In this document: piece by piece, positions 1 through 8,733 of the stretch
Layout: every line of letters begins with the position of its first letter
Position numbering within the stretch: the stretch's first letter is position 1
NCBI GenBank assembly: GCA_947478865.1
Contig: CANJXF010000001.1
Location: 112,964-176,963, forward strand
Length of the DNA stretch: 64,000 nucleotides
Source: Verrucomicrobiales bacterium
Lineage (GTDB): Bacteria; Verrucomicrobiota; Verrucomicrobiia; Limisphaerales; CANJXF01
Direction: 5' to 3'
Program-made: the position numbers and the translations under genes
The notes under the pieces: generated by a model
The model's database searches: none
What the model saw: only the letters and a program-made list of their open reading frames with translations
What the model was told of the DNA's origin: nothing

Positions 1-717
1 CGCCGGCTTATTCGTTTCAAGGATTACGGCCGGCTCCGTCTTCACCGCCGAAGTCAGTTTTGCTTCCGGATTTTTATTCGAGTCGGAAACCCGCAGATCT
101 TTCCCGCCGGGACCCGCTGTTTTTGGATCGCCCAGCTGAACTTCCACCAAGATGGGGCTGTTCGACACGGCTTCAAACAGCTTCAAATGATCGAGGATTT
201 TCCGGGTCGCTTTGTCGCTCATGAATTTCTCCAAATCCATGCGCGCAAATTTAGCTTTTTGTTCCGCCGCCTTGATGTCGGTGACGTTCTGGTTGAATTG
301 AATGTCGTATCCCTGAGTCGCTTCGGTGAGGGAGGCGAGCGTAGTTTGAAACCCAATCTCCTGCTGGGTCATTCGCTGTTTCAAATCAGCAGAATCGAGC
401 TCCACGAGCACCTTCCCAGTCTTCACATCGTCTTCGCTGACCTGATAACCTTCTTCAACGATCTTCAATATCTTGGTTCCCTGCCCGCCTCGCACTTCGG
501 AACGAATTTCCTGTGATTCCAATGCTTCAATACTTCCACCTTCCAGCACGCTGATTTGCAACGGCCCACGCCGCGCGGTGAAAGTAATTCCGTTCACGGT
601 TCCCTTTCGGTTGCCAAAAATTACCCAACCGGCGAAGAGCAGCGCCGCAATGGCCAGCACAACTTTCCAACGCGATTGCCGGCGAAAGAATTGTGATAAT
701 TTAATTTTTTCCAGCAT
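1..717 (-). CDS. Efflux membrane-fusion (HlyD/RND adaptor) protein, 3' part outside window
   Basis: Periplasmic adaptor that would link an inner-membrane transporter to the TolC-type outer-membrane channel encoded just upstream. The visible 239 residues show a short basic N-terminus, one membrane anchor (about residues 18-34), then a biotinyl-lipoyl-like beta region with the typical adaptor wording 'GGSIEALES', followed by a long hydrophilic, probably coiled-coil, stretch. The ATG lies inside the end of the TolC gene (17 bp overlap) and has a strong GGAGGA ribosome site 7-10 nt upstream, which fixes the start. The gene runs off the left edge, so the partner pump (ABC MacB-type or RND) is not visible. 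Confidence 0.8.
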   Translation of the reverse strand, partial: MLEKIKLSQFFRRQSRWKVVLAIAALLFAGWVIFGNRKGTVNGITFTARRGPLQISVLEGGSIEALESQEIRSEVRGGQGTKILKIVEEGYQVSEDDVKTGKVLVELDSADLKQRMTQQEIGFQTTLASLTEATQGYDIQFNQNVTDIKAAEQKAKFARMDLEKFMSDKATRKILDHLKLFEAVSNSPILVEVQLGDPKTAGPGGKDLRVSDSNKNPEAKLTSAVKTEPAVILETNKPA

Positions 718-2380
718 TCGATATCTCCTCCCATCGACCGTTTTCTTTGATCATTAAAATTCCCATGTCGCGCCAGAAGCGCAGACGCGCCACGGTGTGG
801 CTGACCAGCGCCGTCGTGCGCTCGTTCTTGGAATTAATCAAATCGTTTTGCGCATCGACGAGGTCACGCGCGGTGCCGCGGCCCAGTTCAGCGCGAAGCT
901 GTTGCTCCTCGACGCGGCGCTCGGCCAATTGCACGCCGATTTCACTGATTTCAAAACTGCGCTTGGCTTGATCGAGATTGCGCCAGCCGTCATTGATCTG
1001 GAGTTTGATATTGTCGATGGCCAGTTCCAGCTCGCGCTGTGCGCGTTCGTTGGCGATCAGTGCCGCTCGATAGAAATTACGCTGGGCTTTTCGGTCGATG
1101 GGGAGATCGATATCCAGGCCGGCGTTCCAGGTGTAACGATCAAAGTCCGACTTTGGAAAACGGCTGCCGCCTCGGCCGTTCACACTTGCCGCAGCGACGA
1201 GATCGACCTGCGCCTTCAAATTATTTGCGGCCACATCGATTTTCCGAGTCGCATCTTCGGCTTGGTCGCGTTCGTTGTAGAGATCAAGCCGACTTTCCAT
1301 CGCCACTTTCGTCGCTTCATTGACGCTTACGGCTGGATGCAAAATCTTCAATTGCTCCAGCTCCTGATCTTCGAGAACGATCGCCGCATCGGTGGAAAGC
1401 CCGAGTTGAATTTTGTATTGGTCCAAGCTCTGCCGATAAACGCGAACGGCATTGATCCATCGACTTTCCGTCTGCAATTCGGCCTGTTTGATTTGATCGA
1501 GTGCCGCTTGAGGACGAAGCCCCTCTTCAGTGAAAGCCCGCTCCCGTTCTACATTCAGTTTGAAGTTTTGAAAGCCGCGCCAGTTGTTGCGGACGGCGTC
1601 GCGGTTTTGCAAAACGCCGTAATAGGCGGAAGCAATTTCCACCGAGAATTCTTTGCGATAGCGGGTGAAGTCGCGCAGGCCGTAAAGCAAATCACGCTCT
1701 GCCTGGGTCAAATTTTCGGAGGCGATTTTATATCCGGCGCCCCGCAACAGCGGCTGCGTGAGAGAACCGACGAGCAGGGAGGAGGAGGTTGCCCGGGGAT
1801 CGCCCAGAATGTAGCGCGTAAAATCCGTGGAGAAATCCGCCGCGAGCCGCCCGCCGATGCGAAGAAGTTGATCCACACCCGCTGAGCCATTGGCTGTCAC
1901 AAATCGGGCCTCGGTCACGGAATCAACGCCCTCCTGCGTGACGCGCGCATTGGCCACCCGCGCGCCACCGTTGATTGAGAAAATGGGCGCGTAGTTATGC
2001 CGGGCCAGGGTCAATTGCAACGCTTCGAGGTAAAGCAATTCCTTGCGGTTCTGGTAGGCGCGACTGTGTTTAACAGCCAGATCAAGCGCGTTCTCCAACG
2101 AGATGACGCGAGCCCCTTTTTCCTTGTCGCCTTCCGGCCCGAAAAAATCCTCCATCTTGGTCGCAATTGGAAATTTTTCAAAACTTACCTTTTCCGAGGC
2201 CTCAATTGAAAAGTTGGTGTCCATGTTCGGCACCGCCGGCGTTTTCTGCGCGATCACCGCGGCGGCCTCCTTGTCCGCCGAATTGCGATAATGTTTGGTG
2301 GAACAAGAAGACAGGATAAGCCCGGAGCAGAACAGGTATGCCCACCTGGAGAAAATAATTTTTGTCGCCTTAAGGTTCAA
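701..2380 (-). CDS. TolC family outer-membrane efflux lipoprotein
   Basis: Outer-membrane channel of a tripartite efflux or type I secretion system. It is 559 aa and begins with a lipoprotein signal ending in the lipobox LSSC (Cys26), followed by long alpha-helical, Arg/Glu/Gln-rich segments typical of the paired TolC repeats (for example 'RDLVDAQNDLINSKNER' near the C-terminus). The start codon is TTG: an in-frame stop lies 18 nt upstream and no ATG occurs before the lipobox. The gene overlaps the adaptor gene by 17 bp, so the two are co-transcribed. Which pump they serve is unknown because the operon leaves the window. Confidence 0.85.
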   Translation of the reverse strand: MNLKATKIIFSRWAYLFCSGLILSSCSTKHYRNSADKEAAAVIAQKTPAVPNMDTNFSIEASEKVSFEKFPIATKMEDFFGPEGDKEKGARVISLENALDLAVKHSRAYQNRKELLYLEALQLTLARHNYAPIFSINGGARVANARVTQEGVDSVTEARFVTANGSAGVDQLLRIGGRLAADFSTDFTRYILGDPRATSSSLLVGSLTQPLLRGAGYKIASENLTQAERDLLYGLRDFTRYRKEFSVEIASAYYGVLQNRDAVRNNWRGFQNFKLNVERERAFTEEGLRPQAALDQIKQAELQTESRWINAVRVYRQSLDQYKIQLGLSTDAAIVLEDQELEQLKILHPAVSVNEATKVAMESRLDLYNERDQAEDATRKIDVAANNLKAQVDLVAAASVNGRGGSRFPKSDFDRYTWNAGLDIDLPIDRKAQRNFYRAALIANERAQRELELAIDNIKLQINDGWRNLDQAKRSFEISEIGVQLAERRVEEQQLRAELGRGTARDLVDAQNDLINSKNERTTALVSHTVARLRFWRDMGILMIKENGRWEEISNAGKN

Positions 2381-2599
2381 CTTTTTGGTTGTTGTTTAGT
2401 AGAACGACGATGCGGTCAAAGGTAAATTCAATCGAGCCTCATTTTAGTTTTTATCATGGATCCTGGTTAAACTCCGCAGAGCGCGAATGGTTTCCGTCTG
2501 GTGAATTAAACGGAGGTGTAGCCTGGCCAGCCGTTGGAAAATTAAAAAATGATGACCAACGCAGTCGCCCGGTGGCGCGCCCAATCGGCGTCAACGACT

Positions 2600-3994
2600 T
2601 TAGCCGGTTTTTTGTTTTATCGGCGTTCCAGGTTGCGGATAGTTTTTTGCCGCGTCATCCAGGACCAGAACCCAGTCCTCGGCCTCAGAATTCGTGGGAG
2701 GAGCAAACTCCATCCGGCTTGGCTTCTCAAATTCTCCCAGCGGCCGGACAGAACCATCGCGAGGGTTGAACCACCAACCGCGCAGGGTTTTACCAAGGAT
2801 GCGCTCCGTCTTAAGCGTGATTCTGGAATAGTGCGGAAAATAAGCCAGCAGGTAAGTTGCGTCATTCCGGCCAACGCTGCCATCGCGCGTGACCTGGACG
2901 TAGGCCAACTTCGATTGCAGCCCTGAATAAATTGAGGTTTGGTCAGGAATCCTGGATAAAAATGGCCGGCTAAACAAAAGCGCTTTGAGATAGCCCAACT
3001 GGTCAACGCCCGGCAGATCCATCGTTTCCTGCCAGGGCTGATGAACGTCCCACAATGGCTGCCTAGGCGGCGCATACATCTGCCAGATGGAATGCGTTCC
3101 GTAGGTATGCCCATGAGCGCCCGCGAACAAGGCCCAGTAAGCGCGCAACCTCACCTGCAGGGCGCCGTTCGGCCGGGTCGCGGGCATGTCATCGGGCGGA
3201 TATTCGTAGGCCGGTTCGCCATCCATGCAAGGCTTGGCGGGCTGGAGATTATAATCCGATAGAATGTGAGAATAATTAACGCTGGTCGGCGTGTGACCGG
3301 ACTGGATCATGTTAAAGTCCAGCCAGTCGGAATAATGAAACATGACCGCAGAATGACCACCGCCCGAAGGATGAAAGGTCATCAGGTGGCGCCCGCGATC
3401 GCCCGCTTTCAATCCATGGGCTAACGCCGTCCAGATGGGTGCCGTTACTTCTGACGGACGGTCGCCGCCGAGAATCCAGATAATCGGCTGATCTGCATAT
3501 CGTCGGCCAAGGAACCGGCCGTAAGCAGGCGCGTTCTGTTCGTTGATAAAATAGTTTCCATGCATTCCGACTTTATCACCCCAGCTCGGCAACATCCCGA
3601 TGTATAAACCTAGTGAACCCGCTTTCTTCACGATGTAATCAACGTGTTTAAAGTAGGCTTCGTTCGGCTTGCTCGTGTCCATGTTCACGAAGGGCAGCGC
3701 TCCGTAGGCATTGGGCGTTTTCAATCCATCCAGTTCGGCCAAAACGACGGCTTGAATTACGGTAAATCCTTTTCGTGCGCGATTTTCCAGATAAAGATCC
3801 GCCTCTCCGCGATTCAACCGATGAAACAACTCCCATGCGGTATCGCCCAGATAGAAAAAGGGCCGCCCGTCGGAGTAGACCAGATATCGCCCATTCGAAC
3901 TCACCTTCAGGCGTGAATCTTTGGCGGCACCGACCGAATTCAACGCGCCACCAAGGAAACAAAGTGAAACGCAAAGCAGAATTAATTTCCTCAT
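2600..3994 (-). CDS. Secreted glycoside hydrolase, GH140/DUF4038 (apiosidase-like)
   Basis: Predicted exported glycosidase of the DUF4038 (GH140-like) family, whose characterised members release apiose from pectin side chains. The 464-aa form starting at 3994 opens with a clean signal peptide (MRKLILLCVSLCFLGG..., cleaved near the Ala of 'VGAA'); an in-frame ATG at 4069 would add 25 residues that spoil it. Family hallmarks are visible: 'FFYLGDTAWELFHRL' near the N-terminus, 'IIWILGGDRP' (candidate catalytic Asp), 'CMDGEPAYEYP' (candidate Glu) and 'GAHGHTYGTHSIWQMY'. The C-terminal 90 residues form a beta-sandwich-like domain as in relatives. It stands alone with no other polysaccharide-utilisation gene nearby. 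The substrate is inferred from family membership only. Confidence 0.8.
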   Translation of the reverse strand: MRKLILLCVSLCFLGGALNSVGAAKDSRLKVSSNGRYLVYSDGRPFFYLGDTAWELFHRLNRGEADLYLENRARKGFTVIQAVVLAELDGLKTPNAYGALPFVNMDTSKPNEAYFKHVDYIVKKAGSLGLYIGMLPSWGDKVGMHGNYFINEQNAPAYGRFLGRRYADQPIIWILGGDRPSEVTAPIWTALAHGLKAGDRGRHLMTFHPSGGGHSAVMFHYSDWLDFNMIQSGHTPTSVNYSHILSDYNLQPAKPCMDGEPAYEYPPDDMPATRPNGALQVRLRAYWALFAGAHGHTYGTHSIWQMYAPPRQPLWDVHQPWQETMDLPGVDQLGYLKALLFSRPFLSRIPDQTSIYSGLQSKLAYVQVTRDGSVGRNDATYLLAYFPHYSRITLKTERILGKTLRGWWFNPRDGSVRPLGEFEKPSRMEFAPPTNSEAEDWVLVLDDAAKNYPQPGTPIKQKTG

Positions 3995-4193
3995 CGAAAA
4001 CGAATTAGCCGGTATCAATTGAGTGATTTTGGTAAAACAATTCCTAATGAGGAAGGATAGGTTGATCATGAAATACTTTACGGAAAAGGGCTTTCGATAA
4101 GCAAATTGCCTAAGCCCACCGATGAAAACCTAGCAGTATACAATCAATTACTTGGACAATTTTTTGGCCGGCTATTACTGGGGGGGCAAGAAA

Positions 4194-6062
4194 TTAAGAT
4201 GAGGGCGGCGCTGCCATCTTCTGCTCGATCATTTCCAGGTACGATTCAGCGATGGAGTTGGCTCGCAGATGATTGGACCGTTCAAATTCTTTTTTTGCAC
4301 CAGCATAGTCACCTACCTGCAAAAGATGCCAACCGACGTGCGCAGCGGTGAAGTAGCCATTGGGATCAAGGTCATAGGCGCGCTTAAAATAGGGTGCGCC
4401 CTGCTCGGTTTTTCCAAGCCAATCCAGGCACATCCCGTAGCGCAAAAGGGCGTAGGGATTGTATGGGTTTAAATCAATGCTGCGCTGGAACCAGGACATC
4501 GCATCCTGCGCCCATTTTTCGTATCCCGCCAAGCCAACCCAGCTGCGGGCGCGGTAAATTTCTCCAATGGAGTAGGCGACTGCAAAATTCTTCGGCTCAA
4601 TGGAAAACGCTTGTTGAAGCATCGCTAATTTGCCGGGGGATGCTGCGGCTTCTTTTCTGGCGCGGGCGAGCCAGATTTCTTCGCGGGTTTGTTGAATGGC
4701 TTGCTGGCCGAGGTAAAACATTCCTGCAGAACCAATTAACGTAAGCACAATTTTTGTGGTGACACGGGCGCTGGCCCAGAACGTTTCCGTGGCGAATCGA
4801 AGGTAGGTGCTAACCAGCGCAACCAAGGTCAGCGCAGTAATCGCATTCGCCGGAATGTGCATGTTGAAGTCCACGACGGAATGAAAAACCAGCGCCAGCA
4901 CGCCGAGCGAGCCACCGAGAACAAAGGCGGCTTTGTTGCTTTTTTTCGTGCCGAAATCGTTGGCACTGCGTTGCACAAACCGCCACGTCTTGATCGCGCA
5001 TACGCCAAAGGTCCCGAGAAAAGCGGTGATCAATCCAAGACCGATCACGCCCCAATCGGCGAGGGTATTCAGGTAATCGTTGTGGGCATATTGCGGCCTG
5101 TCCTGCAGATCGGGGTCACGATATTTTCTAAAGCGATAGTCATAGTGGCCCGGACCAGATCCCAGCCAAATGTTCTCCTTCCAAATTTGAATTGCTGAAT
5201 TCCAGTAGCGAAATCGGTCATCATTTTCCGCTTGGGATGTCGTCGTGAGAATCTGCTTGAAACGCTGTTGTGACAGTCGCGCATTTGCGACCACCCCAAT
5301 GCCCGCCGTGAGAAGCAAGGCGAGGGCGACGATCGAGCGGAGGCGGAAATCACGTTGAAAGATGAGCACGGAAAAAAACACGACCAACATGAGAGCGGAA
5401 GCGATCCATCCTCCTCGAGAAAGGCTCATGCCGAGGCCAATCACGATGGTCACGGAAGCGTAAACGAGCATAACTTTGACCGCGTGGCTGAAGCGGCCAA
5501 TCAAGGTATAAGCCAGCCCAAGCGGCAAAATCAATTCGACGAACCCCGCGAAGTTGTTTGGGTTGATGAAGGTGCCACTTCCTCGGTAGACGTAGCCTTC
5601 CGGCTTGATCGTGGTCCAGATTCTCTCCGTGTGCGTGATGAATTGATAAATCGCCCAAACCGATTGCGCAAAGGCGACCGTGATGAGCGTCAGCGCGATT
5701 ATTTGAATCGATTCCTGCCGATTTAAATTATTGAGAATCGATAAAAACAAAAACGCGTAAACAATGATTTTGATCAGTTCGAAACGAGCAACGTATTCAA
5801 TGGGCGCGAGCCGATATCGGACGATGGCATAGATGACAAAGGCGAGGATCGCCCAAGAAATCGGCGGCCAAAAAAGCACGGGACGCGTCGAGACCCACAG
5901 CCGCATGATCCAGAGCAGGACCACGAGCATGGCCAGACATTGGACCGCGACAAACCCCAACGTTTGCACTGCACCAAAGGCGAGCGGTCCGAAGACCAAA
6001 ATCGCGAGAACAAGGCCGAGAATGCCTCGCTCGCACCAGCGGTCTAGTCGTTCGCGATCCAT
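4194..6062 (-). CDS. O-antigen ligase/polymerase-like membrane protein with C-terminal TPRs
   Basis: Polytopic inner-membrane protein (622 aa) of the Wzy/O-antigen ligase superfamily, which joins lipid-linked glycans at the periplasmic face. About eleven hydrophobic helices fill residues 15-440. The large periplasmic loop carries the family pattern 'GSGPGHYDYRF' followed by 'AHNDYLNTLADWG'. Residues from about 480 to the end hold TPR-like repeats ('RSIDLNPYNPYALLRYG', 'RAYDLDPNGYFTAAHVG'). A TPR tail is common in verrucomicrobial and planctomycete ligases. It sits alone between a glycosidase and leuC, away from the main polysaccharide cluster. The family call is good; whether it is a ligase or a polymerase cannot be told. 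Confidence 0.8.
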   Translation of the reverse strand: MDRERLDRWCERGILGLVLAILVFGPLAFGAVQTLGFVAVQCLAMLVVLLWIMRLWVSTRPVLFWPPISWAILAFVIYAIVRYRLAPIEYVARFELIKIIVYAFLFLSILNNLNRQESIQIIALTLITVAFAQSVWAIYQFITHTERIWTTIKPEGYVYRGSGTFINPNNFAGFVELILPLGLAYTLIGRFSHAVKVMLVYASVTIVIGLGMSLSRGGWIASALMLVVFFSVLIFQRDFRLRSIVALALLLTAGIGVVANARLSQQRFKQILTTTSQAENDDRFRYWNSAIQIWKENIWLGSGPGHYDYRFRKYRDPDLQDRPQYAHNDYLNTLADWGVIGLGLITAFLGTFGVCAIKTWRFVQRSANDFGTKKSNKAAFVLGGSLGVLALVFHSVVDFNMHIPANAITALTLVALVSTYLRFATETFWASARVTTKIVLTLIGSAGMFYLGQQAIQQTREEIWLARARKEAAASPGKLAMLQQAFSIEPKNFAVAYSIGEIYRARSWVGLAGYEKWAQDAMSWFQRSIDLNPYNPYALLRYGMCLDWLGKTEQGAPYFKRAYDLDPNGYFTAAHVGWHLLQVGDYAGAKKEFERSNHLRANSIAESYLEMIEQKMAAPPSS

Positions 6063-6093
6063 TTTATTACTTGAAAACTTTGAGACTCATTCA

Positions 6094-6132
6094 AAATAAA
6101 AAAGCGCAAAAGATGTTTGGTTTCTTTTGCGC
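6094..6132 (-). terminator. Rho-independent terminator downstream of leuC
   Basis: A perfect 9-bp stem (GCGCAAAAG at 6104-6112, CTTTTGCGC at 6124-6132) with an 11-nt loop is followed, on the minus strand, by a T-rich tract (TTTTTTATTTT). It lies 30 nt after the leuC stop and separates leuC from the O-antigen ligase gene downstream. Confidence 0.85.
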
Positions 6133-6161
6133 CTTTGTTCCCAAATTCAGTTCGGTTCCGA

Positions 6162-7532
6162 TCAACTCAGGTATTCCCGAGGGTCAGTGATTTTTCCGGT
6201 GAGCGCGCTCGCCGCCACCGTGCTGGGGGATGCCAGGAAAACCTGGGATTCCTTGTGACCCATCCGGCCGGGAAAATTCCGGTTGGTCGCACTGATGCAT
6301 TTCATCGGAGAATTCATGCGGCCAAAAGTATCAACGGGCCCGCCGAGACATGCTGCGCACCCGGCGTTTTCAGTCATTTGCACACCGGCATCGACTAGAA
6401 TTTGCCAGATCGTTTTGTCGCCCCACCGCGCGGTTTGCAGGTCGCGAACGATTTCCGGCGTCGCGGGAACGCCGAAGGTATCGATGACCACCTTTTTACC
6501 GCGAAGCACGCGAGCGAATTCCAGGAAGTCGCTGGTCTTGCCACCGGTGCAGGAACCGACGTAAGCGCGATCCAATTTGACGTTGGAAAGTTCCTTCGCC
6601 GTTTTGCGTTGGCCGGGGTCCGGATGGCAGGCAACGGTTGGTTCCAGCTTTGAAAGATCGACCACTTTTTCGTAAACAAATTTCTCGTCGGAATCGCGTT
6701 CGACCGGCTCGTAGCTGGCTTTGGTTCCATTCAACTTGCAGCGGTAATCAACGAACGCTCGGGTTTGATCGTCAAACTCGAAAATGCCGTTCTTTCCACC
6801 CGCTTCGATCGCCATGTTCGCGATCGTCATGCGGTCGTCCATCGAAAGATGCGGAATGGCGGAGCCATCGAATTGCATGGCGCGATAGGTGGCGCCGTCG
6901 AAACCGATTTCGCCGATGCAATGCAAAATAATATCCTTGGCCATGACGCCGGGCTGCAGTTTTCCCTCGAGGCGAAAGTGCATCGTTTCAGGAACTTTGA
7001 TGAGCAATTTCCCTGTACCCATGACGAAGCCTGCGTCGGTGTTGCCGATGCCGGTGGCGAATTCATTAAAGGCGCCAGCCATGCAAGTGTGCGAATCGGT
7101 GCCGAACAGAATTTCGCCGGGGCGGGTGTGGCCTTTCTGCGGCAGCGCGGTGTGACAAACGCCAGCGTAGTTGGAACCGTATTGTTTGTTGAGCAAACCT
7201 TTTGCAGCATCGAAAACCCAATGACCGTTCGGGTCATCAATCACATCGTAGAAATAAGGCAGCCCCTGCTCTTTCACGAAGTCGCGGAGAATATCAACGT
7301 TGCGATTGGATTTGGAATCGGCCGTAAAAATGTAGTGATCGGGAATAATGACGACTTTGTTCTTGTCCCAAACCTTGGCGGTTTTGCCGAATTCACGTTT
7401 AAACACGCCGATGGTTCCCGGCCCGCAAACGTCGTGAGTCATGAGCACGTCGGCGTTGACCCAAATGTTATCTCCGGCTTGCACACGAGGTTTGCCCGCA
7501 GCACGCGCTAATATTTTCTCGGTCAGTGTCAT
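6162..7532 (-). CDS. leuC: 3-isopropylmalate dehydratase large subunit (LeuC/homoaconitase family)
   Basis: Aconitase-superfamily [4Fe-4S] hydro-lyase, most likely the large subunit that isomerises 2- to 3-isopropylmalate in leucine synthesis. The 456 aa show the substrate and cluster motifs: 'GTDSHTCMAGAFNEFATG', a first cluster cysteine in 'YVGSCTGGKTSDF', and the C-x-x-C pair in 'NAGCAACLGGPVD', followed by 'SATNRNFPGRMG'. The 'CAACLGGPVDTFGRMNSP' region differs from the classical CxMCLAMN form, so a homoaconitase or other hacA-type role is possible. No leuD-like small subunit lies beside it. It starts at ATG 7532 and is followed by a strong terminator. Confidence 0.8.
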   Translation of the reverse strand: MTLTEKILARAAGKPRVQAGDNIWVNADVLMTHDVCGPGTIGVFKREFGKTAKVWDKNKVVIIPDHYIFTADSKSNRNVDILRDFVKEQGLPYFYDVIDDPNGHWVFDAAKGLLNKQYGSNYAGVCHTALPQKGHTRPGEILFGTDSHTCMAGAFNEFATGIGNTDAGFVMGTGKLLIKVPETMHFRLEGKLQPGVMAKDIILHCIGEIGFDGATYRAMQFDGSAIPHLSMDDRMTIANMAIEAGGKNGIFEFDDQTRAFVDYRCKLNGTKASYEPVERDSDEKFVYEKVVDLSKLEPTVACHPDPGQRKTAKELSNVKLDRAYVGSCTGGKTSDFLEFARVLRGKKVVIDTFGVPATPEIVRDLQTARWGDKTIWQILVDAGVQMTENAGCAACLGGPVDTFGRMNSPMKCISATNRNFPGRMGHKESQVFLASPSTVAASALTGKITDPREYLS

Positions 7533-7687
7533 AATGCGGCGGCCAACTTAACTGAGGCTCAGCGCGGCTGCAATCGAGAATAGTCTCAAAACATTGCGTC
7601 GAACATTTTGCAACCAATCGGGTCGAAGTGCTATGAAGTTCGCGTTGACGATTTAGCGCGCATCAACGATAAGTTGTGTCCCAAACA

Positions 7688-8731
7688 ATGTTTATCCACC
7701 GTTCTTCAGTTCTAAAATTGTTTACGCCGTTGAGGGTTGCGGCGTTCTGGATGATTTCCGTGGGGCTTTCTACGGTTCTAGCGGAGCCGATTCAGTTTTC
7801 TAACGAGCAAAAGCCGTCGCCAGGTGCGGCTGCAAAGAAAGAAGCGGTAGCAACTGAAGAAAAAGTTCCTACGTCGAAATTTTTTCGCCCCTATCGCCCG
7901 GCGGACACCGTTTCCGGTTCGGTCGAATCCCCATTCTCAACGCCGGTTGTCCAACCGCAGTCAAGCGCGCCTCCATCCAGAACTTCGAGGCAAGCGGATG
8001 ATCTCCTGGATCGTCGGCGCAACTGGATTTTTGCCGAGCCAGGTGACGGAGGCAAGAAACAGACGGCCGATGAAGCGTTGGGCATCGACGATTTCGCGAC
8101 GGGCAGCAAAAAATCGCAAGGCGTAATTGGGCGGTTTTTGGAAAGCAAAAAACAGATTGATCCGAAGGCTAATGGATTAGACCGCAATCGTCCTGGGGCA
8201 TTGAAGGAATTGGGTTTCCATACGGAGGTCGGCTTTGATGATGACCAGAGGTTTCAAAAAGAAGAAATCAAGGAAACCAAAGCGAGTGCCGGTCCTCAAC
8301 AGAGCTTGCGCGTCCCGGGGTTGAGCGGGGTCGGTGCTGAACAGTCAAGACTGGCGGAAATCTGGATGGAGCAACACGGTCCGGAAGCCAAACGAATTCG
8401 CGAGGAGAAACAAATGCGCATGAACGAATTTGAAAGTTTGTTTGGCCCCACTGGCCAAACCGCACCCGGCGTGAATTCATTGAGCGATGTTGGAGCGCAA
8501 CAAGCGATTTCACCACTGTCGCCCAGCTCGGGATTAAATACTTTGCCCCCCGTCTCACAAATTCCGGAGCCATCCAGAAGCGCGCGGGCTTTGTCCGTAT
8601 CGAGTGGCCCTACGCTGCCCGACGTGAATGCTCGTGTGTTCGGCCCATCTTCGGTGGGAACTCCTCTTCCTCAACCACAGAGGGTTCAGTCGCAACCGGC
8701 CATCCTGCCGTTTCCGAAACGCCGGTTTTAA
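7688..8731 (+). CDS. Hypothetical secreted proline-rich protein
   Basis: I do not recognise a domain. Starting at ATG 7688 (a GTG 12 nt upstream is also in frame) the 347-aa product has a signal peptide ending near 'VLAEP', then a low-complexity, Pro/Ser/Gln-rich, probably disordered chain with short charged segments ('LLDRRRNWIFAEPG', 'WMEQHGPEAKRIREEK', 'MNEFESLFGPTG') and a basic C-terminal end (PFPKRRF). It is transcribed convergently with moeA, whose stop lies 2 bp beyond. The organisation recalls cell-envelope scaffold proteins that are common but uncharacterised in Verrucomicrobiota. Confidence 0.6.
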   Translation: MFIHRSSVLKLFTPLRVAAFWMISVGLSTVLAEPIQFSNEQKPSPGAAAKKEAVATEEKVPTSKFFRPYRPADTVSGSVESPFSTPVVQPQSSAPPSRTSRQADDLLDRRRNWIFAEPGDGGKKQTADEALGIDDFATGSKKSQGVIGRFLESKKQIDPKANGLDRNRPGALKELGFHTEVGFDDDQRFQKEEIKETKASAGPQQSLRVPGLSGVGAEQSRLAEIWMEQHGPEAKRIREEKQMRMNEFESLFGPTGQTAPGVNSLSDVGAQQAISPLSPSSGLNTLPPVSQIPEPSRSARALSVSSGPTLPDVNARVFGPSSVGTPLPQPQRVQSQPAILPFPKRRF

Positions 8732-8733
8732 AA

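Noticed and set aside
797..1885. 362-aa plus-strand frame opposite the TolC gene
   Set aside because: It is antisense to a gene with a convincing lipobox and TolC repeats; its own translation has no motif or start signal.
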